Of a stretch of DNA of 64,000 nucleotides, positions 28,101-40,100 are shown piece after piece. The translations under genes were made by a program, and so were the position numbers. This stretch comes from Opisthocomus hoazin (taxonomy: Eukaryota > Chordata > Aves > Opisthocomiformes > Opisthocomidae). Each line of letters starts with the position of its first letter. Position 1 is the first letter of the stretch. Below the pieces are notes generated by a model. It made no database searches. It saw nothing but the letters and a program-made list of their open reading frames with translations, and was not told the origin of the DNA. Location: assembly GCF_030867145.1 (NCBI RefSeq), contig NC_134421.1, forward strand, positions 30,883,979 to 30,947,978. Reading direction: 5' to 3'.

Positions 28101-31100
28101 GTAAAAGAGGGCTGTCCATCTTTCCATTCATGTCTTCATTAGATGTTGCTGAGTGACAGTAAATAGCCCTGCAGTGTGTCAGCTTGTTGTTACACTGAAT
28201 GATGAACTGTAAAACTGAATTAAAATATCTGATGCTGTTGCTTGTTTTGTGTATTTCAAGGGTCCCAAAGGTGAAGCAGTTGGTTCTATAACTCAGCCGT
28301 TGCCCAGCAGTTATTTGATCATCCGAGCTGCTTCAGAATCAGATGGTAAATAGACATTTCTGTGTTTTTCCACAGTGACAGCAGTTGGTTATTAGAAAGA
28401 GATGGCTTCAGTTGTTTCACCATGCCTATTACAGCACTATGATTGCAGTTTGATCATTGCTACGGTTAACCCTTAACTTAGTGCATTCAGTTGTGTTGGT
28501 ACTAGTATTTTTCATTGTTATTCAAGGAAAACTTTGATCAGTAGGAACTCTCATTGAATTCCTTGCAGTTGCCTTGTGTTGGCTGGGTCGAGGAGGGAGA
28601 AAGGTTTATTTCAGATTTAACTATATTAATATACGTCTAAAGTGCTAGTGTGGGCGTACCTTCTAATGAAAGCATTTATCTATTACAAAACACAGTAGTT
28701 GCACAGAGTTCTAGTAGTAAAAATTTCCTCAAAATACAGTTTTGTAACATGCTTCATCACTGGGAAGGTGGTGGTCATTGCCAGTGCAACCATCTTCAAA
28801 AGCTACTATGTGGAAACAAAATTTAACACTGTTACGTAACCTTTCCAGTAGCTGCTTTCCTTCTACTGGTTAATTAAGCATACCCCTGCAGACTTTATAA
28901 ATAGGACTCTATTTGCCTTCTGTATTTAAAAATGGATTAGATTCAAGGAAGTGCAGAAATAAGGAGCGGAAAGAACACATAAATTTGTTTAGTTACTTTT
29001 TGAAAAAAAAAAAAATTAGAATGTCTGCTGTTTTATATTGAAATGGCATTTATATGCTATCATTATAGCTCCTTTTCCACATTGTTATTGTATTACACGA
29101 GCAGATTTTGCAAACTGATGCAGTTACTTAGTCTTCAAACTAGAGCAGGGCTGTAGGCAACTTTGGAGGAATTCAACAGTCAGGGCTGGAATGGAACCAC
29201 ACTTGCATTAAGGAAGAAATGCTGGAATGTGCTCTGACAGAATCATGATTTACCTTGCTTGTCCTACCCTGAAGCATCCCTTGTACCAGAGCTGGGTAGT
29301 TGTGAGTTGTTTTCATGTCCCCACCAGATTATAAAATCCAGTGCAAGTAACATGGAAGAACTCTGAAGTGTGTCTTCAGAGGCAATGTAAGAAGACCCAA
29401 AAGGACTGTGAAATTAGGAGATGGAAGTTGTATAGTTCAGTTAAATCCATAATCTTTAGTCTAACAGTAAATTTGTGTTTAGGCAGGTGTTGGATGGATG
29501 CTTTGGAGCTGGCACTGAAATGTTCGAGTCTGCTTAAACGTACAATGATTAGAGAAGGTAAAGAACACGATTTGAACTCTTCAGCAGACAGTACTCATGT
29601 CTCTTTCTATGGTCTGCTTCGTGCTAACAACTTGCACAGTGGAGAAAACTTACCGTAAGTGAATTAATTACTAAACTTGATTGTCCTTTTGGCAGAACCT
29701 TGTAGTCATAGCTTCTTTACAGGGAGAATCTCTTTCTAAGGTTGCAGTTCTTTTTGCTCCTGAATTTTCTTTATATGCCTTATTTGCACTGTGTTTTATA
29801 CGGTGTGGGGATAAAACGAAAAAACCTTTTCTGAAGCGGATACAGAGGAAAGTTTGGCCCAAGGAACCCAAGGTTGAGTATAGTCACATCAGTAAGTTGA
29901 AGTATTCAGTTAAACTGTTAAAGTTTTAATTTTTTGTATCTTGAAGCTGGTCTGTCTTGTTAGCTTCACCTGGAAATAAGTTTAGTACATGTGACAAAAG
30001 TCACTAGATGTGACTATAAATTGCTATACTTTGGTTAAAGAAATGAGTAATCCTACCATTATTTTAGTGGTTTCAGCATGCCTCAGCTTTGAATCATCAG
30101 ATAGATGAATAATGATTCAGTCACCCTATTATTATATTAAATTAAATGCACAAAAATTGAAATTACCTGGTATCACCTGGTATCTAGTGTCTCAGTGCCC
30201 TTGAGTAACTCCATGTTTATTTCAATAAATACTTTCAGACAGATTTTGGGAGCATGAGCTTTTATGTAAATACATTATTAAACAAGCATGGTGATGAATG
30301 AATGGTGTTTTCAAACACTTCAATTGTGGTACCAAACTGCATTAGAAAATACGAAAGATGTAGTACTTTATTTGAAATAACTGGGTCTGAAGCTTGCGCT
30401 ATGCACAGTTTCTCTCAGTAATTTTCCACCAATTTGATGTACTTTCAGGTCAACATAAATTTTCAAGTAATCCCTCCCACCCATGAAGGTTTAGCTGCCC
30501 ATCTGTCTTTTCTGGGTGGGCAGGAATATTGTACTGCCATTAAGAGTATGCTCCTGTATTTGAGACAGAAGACCTGGACCGGGAGAAATGCAGTTTTTTC
30601 TGGCATAGTCTGAGAAATGCAGAGAGAAGGCAACTTCTTGCCCCCAGCCCAGATTCAAGGCCTTATCCAGATGACCAAGCAGGCTCAGCTACAGTTTTGC
30701 TCCTTCTGTTATCTCATGGAAACAATAAAACTGCTGTGTACAATTCAGCTGGAGATCTGTACTCATGAATAGTAGTTTAATATCAGCAGCTGGCCCAGAT
30801 TATAATCACAGCAATTAGCTACAACTGTTAAGTCTTAATTAAGACTAATGGTTTAATTAAGTAGATCTTTGGATATAGCATATTCTAAGAGTATTTAGTG
30901 TGCTTAACTAAGCAACAAAACCTGCCGGCCTACTTTTAATGGGGTTGGCAGGAGAGGGAGAAGAAAGGTGAAAGCAATTTTAGCTTCAACTGCACGCTAG
31001 CTTTTTTAAGTGCATTAATAGCAGGAGGAGGTCCAAGGAAAACATTGGACCAACATTTGTTGAAGACGATCACCTGAAAAAGAGGGATGAAGAAAAAGCA

Positions 31101-34100
31101 GAGGTATTCAGTGCTTTGTCTGCCTCGGTCTTTGATAATACTGGTAGACCTTGGGGTGTGCCCAGTCCTCTGAGTTGGAGGACCGCGACTGTGGGAACAG
31201 TGACTTTCCATTTGTGGACACTGAAAATTGTAAGAGTCCAACTGTATCTGACGGGATTCATCCCAGAGTACTGAAGGAGCTAGTGGACGTTACGGCAGGA
31301 CCCCTCTCGGTCATCTACTGAATGTCTTGGGAGCCTGGGCCTGCTGACTGGAAGCTAGCCAGCGTTATTCCAATTTACAAGAAGGGCGTGAGGGAAGACC
31401 CGGGAAAATACAGATCTGTTAGTCTAACCTCAGTACCTGCAAAATTATGGACAAGATCATATGGGGTGCTTGTTTTGGTTTCGGCTGCCACCGGCAACAA
31501 AAGCGCCACGCGGCCGCCCCTCCCCCCACCGCGGTGCGGAGGAGAATGGAAAGAAAGAGGCAGAAACTGGTGGGTCGGGATAAGGGCAGTTTAACAGAAC
31601 AGCAAACAGAGGGAACAGGAACAACAACGATACAGATAAGGAGAAAACGACAAAAACAGACCCGCTCTCTCGGACCGCACCGGCGCCGCACGCTCCCGAG
31701 CCGCGAGTGAGTCCCCGCCGCGCCGCCCCCCCCTCCCCCCCCCCCCCCCCCCCGGAACCCAGCGTGACGTCACATGGTATGGAATACCGGGCTCTGTTTG
31801 GCCAGGTGGGGTCAGCCCCCACCCCCCGGCTGTGCCCCTTCCTGGAGTCCGGTGAAAATTAACCCTGTCCTGGCCAAACCCAGGACAGTGCTATTGAAAG
31901 ACATTTAGAGAACAGTGCAGTCATCGGGCACAGTCAACATGGGTTCACAAAGGAAAAGCTAGTCAAAAGAGGTTGATTATCCTGCTGTGTTCAGCATTGG
32001 TGCAGCCTCACCTGGAGTACTGTGTGCAGTTCTGGGCCCTGCAGTTTAAGAAGGATGTGAAGGTCCTTGAATGCGTCCAGAGGAGGGGAACAAAGCTGGT
32101 GAAAGGGCTGGAAGGATTGTCCTGTGAGGAGCTGCTAAGGACTTTGGGTTCATCTAGTTTGGAGAAAAGGAGGTTGAAGGGCGACCTCATTGCTCTCTGC
32201 AACTTCCTGAGGAGGTGAGGTGGAGAGGGAGGCACCAGTCTCTTCTCCCTGGGTTCCAGTGATAGGACACGTGGGAATGGTTCAAAGCTGCACCAAGGGA
32301 GGTTTAGACTGGACATTAGGGAGCCTTTCTTTACTGAGAGGGTGGTCAAACACTGGAATGGACTTCCTAGGGAGGTGGTCGACGCCCCAAGCCGGTCAGT
32401 GTTTAAGAGGCATTTGGACAATGTCTTTAATGACACTCTTTAACTTGGTCAGTCCTGTATTGGTCAGGCAGTGGCAATAGAACACCGTTGTGTTCTGATG
32501 GAACTGTTCTAAACTGTGTACGTTTGACACTTCAGTGAGAAGAGTACATCATGTATGTTTCCAGTGAAGCTAGTTTGACGTTGCTGCCAGGTCAGGCTTG
32601 ATACTGGCAATTTTAATGTGTATTTTATTAAGATCCTGGTTTGGAAAGATGAAATTATTGTATGAAGTTGAAGATTCATTTAGCCTTTATTTTTTGTAGG
32701 TTAAATGACAGTGAAATAGAAAGGCATCACTTTAAAGATCAAGATATGTACTCTGACAAATCCGATAAGGAAAATGACCATGACCACGAGGAATCCGATA
32801 ATGACGGACTGGGGAAAAGCGAAGAAAGCGATAGTGACACATCGGAGCGACAGGACGATTCTTACGTCGATCCAGAACCAATTGATATCAGGGAAACTAC
32901 TTATTTAGAACAGAGTCATGAAGAACTTGGGGAGGTAAAAGTGCTGTTGAAATAGTGAGCAAGCAGCTTCTCCAAATAGAAAGCTGATATTTTAGGGGTC
33001 AGACTACACTTAAAAGCTGACTTGCAGGATTGGCTTTCATATTTTCAGCAATAATGGGGGGGGGGAAGTGCTGTTCACCCATGTTCTGCCCTGCTTTGCC
33101 ATTCTTGTGCTTGTGTCTGAGGTTTTGACAGAGGTCACAGACAGAAGGTGCTCAGTTTGAAAGGGCCACCTGCAGCAGAAGTTGACCATGTCTACCCGTC
33201 CTGTTGTTATTTCTATTTGGTTTTTATTAAGTTACTCCTGTTTTCTTCTTCTTCAAGTAAAAACCTTCAAGTTGAATGTTTTAATGCAAGCTGACACCTC
33301 TTTTTCTACTCAAGAGAAGAGTGAAGCAGACATGGAGTCTGCAGAATTCAGTGGAACACTTGCTGTGTTTCTTATGTCACTTTGTGTTCTAATATGGTGC
33401 CCCAGAGCTGCCATTCCACTGCTGCAGGATGTCTTCCATATCTGCACAGGCAAATATGATAGGGATTTGTATGTTTTACTTGCTCTAAAGATACCAAAAA
33501 TTTAGTAACAGAAATTGAGATGAGCTTTTTCACAAATCTCCCCTCTCTTCTCAAGTGCTAACTATGAGATTTGATTTTTTTTTTTTTTTCCAAACCTATG
33601 GGACATAAATAGTTCGTGCTTTCTTGCTTTCTAGTATTGTTTCTAGAAGAAGCAGTAGTTCAGGAAAAGTTGAGGAGTTTAACAATAAATTCTTGAGTAT
33701 GCATTTTAGAACTGTTCTGGAAAGAGGGATGCTTTTCCCAGAACCTTTGCTTTTGATTTCAGAAACTGTAAGGAAGAATATCTCCCCTCTTCTTCGACAG
33801 AAAGGAGCATGCTGGAGTGTGGCTGCTGGTTTTGCTCACTTACCCCTAAGTAGTGGTTTTCTTTAATGAAGGTCAAGGCAGTGAAAAGCATGAATGTGGC
33901 AACTTTTGTGGTGGAGAGAAGTTGGTAGAATGAACAGCCCTTGACTGAGAAGTCCTGCACGTGAGAACACAGGGTAGCATACCTGATGCCCAGAAAAGGA
34001 CTAAGGGAGGATTTCTGAACAACATTCTACCTCAATTTTTTCTGGTTTAGGGCTGATAAAAACAAGTGCAGTTTCCAATGCTGAATAGTATGTCTGTCAT

Positions 34101-37100
34101 ACTTCATTGAAGATATGTCATAAGTGTATTTAGAGAAACTTGATTTTTCTCCCATAGTTGCTTCAGCTTCTCCGAGTCTTTCGTCTGAAATATCTATTTG
34201 TCATTCTCAGTACATCCTTAGGATGTTTTGACCTGTCTTTTGGAGGATCATTTTCCTTCTCCTTTCTGTAAGCATTTTTTTGCTCACCCTAGGCAGGGGA
34301 GGCTGCTCAGACAGAAGTAGTGTCAGAAGAAAACAAAAGTCTGATCTGGACACTGCTGAAGCAAGTCCGGCCAGGGATGGACTTGTCCAAGGTTGTCCTG
34401 CCTACCTTTATCTTGGAACCGCGTTCTTTCCTGGACAAGCTGTCTGATTACTACTACCATGCAGACTTTCTGTCCGAGTGAGTCAATCCTGTCTCTGGTT
34501 TTCGTTCTTCTCATTTTTAAAACGAAAATGGGGTAACAGTGTATACCGAAATGTTTGATCCAGTCTACTTAAACAACCTCGTAGACTACTTAGAGTTTGA
34601 ATGTTTGTCTGACAACGTATCAGTTACCAGATATCCTTGTTTTCCGAAAGCTAACTGCCTGAGAACTCATATGGCACATCTTGAAGTCTGGCCCCTCTTA
34701 GTAACAGCAACAGTGTCGCAGACATTTCTGGTTTAGCTTTTGGAGACTGATTAGAAGACTTCTCAAAATTAGGTGTTTGTTTTTTTTCTCTAGGAGGCAT
34801 ATTTAAAACGTAAAACAGTACCCGTTAATCTTCTAAATACAGTGTTAATCCATTCAGATTTATAGTTGCCTGCTCAAATGTAGCTAATGAATTACAGACC
34901 GTAAATTGAAATATTGTTCAACAATAAGTTCTGTATGCGAGGAGGCTGATTCTTTAAAGCAGTACCTTTTATAAATGGAAGAATGTCGGTGGGGGTGGAA
35001 CAGGATTTAGTGTTACAAAGAACAGACTCAGTTATGGCAATACCATTTCTGATTTTTTCTTTGATTCACATTTTCAGACAATTATTTGAAAACTTTGATG
35101 CAGTCAGGCTGAAAGTTTTACAGTACCGCAAATCACAAAAACTTTGTTTTATTCAACGCCTAGATAAAAGATAGATGACACTGACTAGTAGCATGTTATA
35201 ACTGAAACAGTATTGATACTTGATCTGTGTGTTCTGTTTGTTTCATAGAGCTGCTCTTGAAGAGAACGCTTACAACCGCATGAAAAAAGTAGTGAAGTGG
35301 TATTTGTCAGGATTCTACAAAAAGCCAAAGGTGTCCTCTCACATATTATTTTGTCTTACTTTAGTCATTGTGTCTGGTTTGAGGGTTTAGGGATGTGCTA
35401 GAGTAAGCTTTTGGTTTTAAATTATATTATTGCACATGAGAAGGCTGAGAGGGGACCTAATAAATGCTTATAAATATCTCAAGGGTGGGTGTCAGGAGGA
35501 TGGGGCCAGACTCTTTTCAGTAGTGCCCAGCGACAGGACAAGGGGCAATGGGCACAAACTGAAGCACAGGAAGTTCCGTCTGAACATGAGGAAGAACTTC
35601 TTCCCTCTGAGGGTGACAGAGCCCTGGAACAGGCTGCCCAGGGAGGTTGTGGAGTCTCCTTCTCTGGAGATATTCAAGACCCGCCTGGACAAGGTCCTGT
35701 GCAGCCTGCTGTAGGTGACCCTGCTTCAGCAGGGGGGTTGGACTAGATGACCCACAGAGGTCCCTTCCAACTCCGAACATTCTGTGATTCTGTGATACTC
35801 ATTATTTACGCAAATACATTGTGGAACTTTTTGATCCCTGACCATGCTTAAAATAGACTATATTCAGTTGGGGTTTTTTCCCCTTGAAGTAGAAGTTGAA
35901 CTGAACATTTTGTGATAAAGTTGAGCCGGTTCTGTGTTTACCATTCTTGAGTGATAACATGCTGCAGTTGGAGCGGTAGTATTTCCACACTTCATGTAGC
36001 TTTACGCTAAATATTCTTTATAGTCATGTTGGTGGGAAACAATATTGAAAGAAGAAAGTACTCACTACCTAACTTCATGCAAAAGGTCTGTAATAATTCT
36101 ACAAAAATTCTTATATTCTTTTGTCTTTATATGTAGCCTGGAATAGTTAGCAGGTACACTAAATCTATGCCAGTTTCCTTGGAATGAAGAGCAGGGCAAC
36201 TGAGCATAATACTCAAATGATGGAATGAAGTACCATGTGCTTCAGCATATATATTATGATTTTTTGTGTGTGTATCTTACTGTATCAGTCTGTCACTGAA
36301 GATATTTTGTAAGTTCTGTTACCTGCATTGTGTGGTTACTCTATGTTCTGTTTCTGTTTAGGGACTGAAAAAGCCATACAATCCTATACTTGGTGAGACT
36401 TTCCGCTGTATGTGGATTCATCCAAGGACAAATAGCAAGACTTTTTACATTGCAGAACAGGTAGCTGCAATAACCAGCACAAATACTTTGAAGAAAAATA
36501 CATATATCACATTTTTGTGCTAGACAGACGATATGGCAATTTCAGAAAATGCATTTTAAGCATATTAATAGTATCCTGAAAGCTCTTCTGATGAGCGTAG
36601 GTTCTTTTACAGATGTCTCTTTTAGTGTGCCTTCCTAGAGAGACAGAGGGAAAGGTGTTTCCAGCATTTGTTTCCTCTTTCTTTGGTAAAAGTCAGGTGC
36701 TTATTTTCTTCACTCTTGAAATTCAGTAAGAATGTTTGCTTGCTCTTTATCTTTAAAGATTATAGTCACATTTTACATCTGTTAACTGTGTTCTGTTATG
36801 TGATTTTTGCAGCTTGAATTTTGCATTATTATAGCTCGATGTTTATACTATGTTGCGTGTTCTTTTTTGAAGAAAAAAAAAAAGTGTTTTTTTTTTTTAA
36901 CAGGTATCCCATCATCCTCCAATATCTGCCTTCTATGTTAGCAACCGCAAGGATGGTTTTTGCCTTAGTGGTAGCATTCTGGCCAAATCCAAATTCTACG
37001 GTAAATAATGGGGGTTTTTGGTTGTACCTTTACTGAGAAGTGTAAAATTGGTGCAGATGAGCTGTGTTTTGTGGATGAAAGAAGGCTATTAGAACAATCA

Positions 37101-40100
37101 GGGGTATGATCATTTTATTATCATTTCCTTACTAGTAGTTTTGCTGCTGGTCTTTAGAATATTAATTTCTGTTTTCAGAGTATTTTAATTTTTAATTGGA
37201 GATGTGTATTATAATGGCTTCACTAGACAGGATAGATTGCAATGCTAAATATACTGATACTCTTAATTTTATTGCTCAGTTATTAGGAAATGTCAACTGT
37301 TGTCTTGCAGGGTGAGAAATGTGATTTTCTGTCTTGGAATTTCAGGGAATTCATTATCTGCCATACTAGATGGAGAAGGACGGCTAACATTCCTTAATAG
37401 GGGAGAAGATTATGTAATGACAATGCCATATGCTCATTGCAAAGGTAGTGGGTTTTTTCATTCTCTAAATGGCAAAGTTATCAGAACGGAAGTTTATTAT
37501 TGTAAATAGTTCATTATTCTAAATAGTATACTGTGTTGGATTCAAAGTCGTCATCTGAGAAGAGTGTTCTGAACACTGGCAACATTGGTGGCTCTAGGCT
37601 TACATGTATTTTATCAGGAGAAAAATACATCTGTTGTTTAAGCAATGATCTATTTTTTTCACAGAAAAGGATTTTTTTCATAAAAAGTAAAAGTATATAT
37701 ATAGCTATCTGTCACTACATGACAGTAATTTACTGTTTGAGTTGCTTTTTTTAAGGAACAGTTTTGAGCTTTTCCATTATTTTCCTCTTGTAAACATAAA
37801 AGGTAATGTAGTATCTATACCTCACTGTGTGATCTGAGTGTAAATCATGACCGTTTGTCTCTAGTTTCACTATGGGAAACCAGTCAGTAGTTTGTAAAGC
37901 TTGCTGGAAGGTCAGTAGTAGCACAAAATACATTGCAGAGTTACTGATTTTTAAACTGTTACTTATTCAAGTATACCTACCCATGTATTCTCTGCCAGAA
38001 TTCTCTTTCAGAAGCCTTATAGTCAGCAACTATACTTCATTTGAGATGTATGAAAATGTATGAAAATGAGTTTGCAGAATTAGGTAATTTGACATTGGTT
38101 TGGTAGGCTCTTCTCTTTCTGTTGTTCATGGATACTTTTAATACTCTGTTGGATTTTTCTTTTTTTGTGTGGTTTTGGTGAGAAGAATAATACTTAACAA
38201 TAGAAAAGCACATAACATATATTCAAGTGAAACGGGAAGGAGAACTAGTGTGGCTAATAAAGCTGATAGAGAGGGAGAAAGGGAGAAGAATATGCAGGGA
38301 AGGAGAATGTGCATGGTCCAAAAAACATCTTTGCACATGCATCCACTGTATGTAAAATATATTCAGTGTTAAAAAAAGCTGGATTGCAGATGGAAATTCA
38401 GTTATCATGAGAAAGAAAGTGTACTTGGCAGTGTCAACCTTGTACTTCCAAAAGTCTTTAGAGAGATGATCGATCTTGTCTGATATTGGTTGTCCATGAT
38501 TGTCTTCACCTGTGGTCTGACTGTACATACGAGTTCTGTTCAAGTGAAGTTTTTCTTTGCTCTCTTTGTCATATAGTTATTTTCCTGTCTTTATTTAACC
38601 TCAAAAGCTTCCCTCCTCCAGTCTTCTCCAGTAAGACTTAAATACCACCCTGCTAGAGCCTGCAGCAAATGCTTCCAAAGACATGTCTTAATAAGCTGTT
38701 TTTCCTGCTTATCTGTAATTCACTTGTATCTTTTTTGTTTCTGTTTGGGTTATCTTATTTGGCAGAAAGATCATGCTTATCATTAGGAAAGGTCACCTGA
38801 AAAGATCATGTTTACTCTGGCACAGACATGTTTATTCCAGGAATTTTGTGCCCAAAGAACTTAGGGGTTTTTGTCTTACTTATAAACACTGATTTTGGCT
38901 GTTTTTTTTTCTCTTGCAGGGATTCTTTATGGCACAATGACCTTAGAGCTTGGGGGAACAGTCAACATCACCTGTGAGAAAACTGGATACAGTGCAACAA
39001 TTGAATTCAAACTCAAGGTTAGTAAATGCTGTGAGTGGGCACAAGAAGAAGAATGAGCATAATGATAATGAAAAAAAATTATTAGGTCACTCCTTAGATA
39101 CGATCTGATGTAATATGGAATTGTCTTTTTGTCTTTGTGGAAACTGAGAAATTTTTATTTTAACTGCTACATATCCAGCTACATGTATCTAGCAAATTGT
39201 GGTTTGTTTTGGTTTTGTGTTGTTTTTCTTTTTAAAAAAGGAATTCTGTTGTCATCTCTTTTTTTAATGTATTCTTCTGGGTCCAAAGGTTTTGACTGAA
39301 ACTTACATTGCTGTCTTCATCTCTGTGGCTAAGAGATGCAAACATATTGCTCGTTTTATGAATCTTGAGGACAGCTCTATGGGGAAAAAGCAACGGTCTG
39401 TCTTATCTCCAGCAGGGCCAACAGTATGTGTCTAGAAAAGTGTAAGAACAGGGCAAGTGTTTAGTGATCTGGTCACTCATTCAGGTATTTTATGTATTGT
39501 TGTTAATATACCTTGGTGATTTTTAATTCTCTAAAAACGTTCAGGGTCTTTGTAAACTCCTGAAGAGCCCTTGGAGGAGAACTCAGACCTAGGTTCCTCT
39601 CTTCCATGCTGGGTAAAATTTAAGTTGCTCACTACACCTCGAATAAAGATGATGCGAAGGCTTTGGCTAACATTTAAATCAGCCTCCTGCCCAGTGCTAA
39701 GCAACAGTTTACATGGACTGCTTTTGGAGGCTGTGCTTGCTGTAGGAGCACCTCACCACTCACAAAAGCTAAATGAAGGTTTCCAAACTGCTTAAAGATG
39801 CTTTGCACTTCTGAAAAATACATTTGCCCTCTTTGAGGCAGAAACTGCTTTAAAGACGAATAAACAGTTTTTAAGGAGAAGTGTGCATGTGGAGAGGGAA
39901 ACTGTATTCAGTTGAAATCATAGGGCAAACATAAAAGTTAGGAGGCTGTGTTAATTGATATTTTGCCTCATCAGCCCACAGGATACATGTGCAGACTATC
40001 AAAAAAGTCGAAGCAAATCCCTGGCAATCATTTTTGTTATTGCTTCTGCAAGAATTAATATCTAGTAACAAATGGTCCTTGGCAAAGTGGTGAAATTACT

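Larger units (their letters stand above)
29655..32699 (+). other. OSBPL8 intron with CR1 and nested LTR
   Basis: 3 kb intron. The central part (31015-32510) is a CR1 copy interrupted by a solo LTR (31471-31887). The flanks are AT-rich with no other element recognised. Confidence 0.85.

Noticed and set aside
34479..34484. Splice donor one base later (exon ending at 34478)
   Set aside because: That would start the intron with TG and break the frame; GTGAGT at 34478 gives GA|A and keeps Glu.
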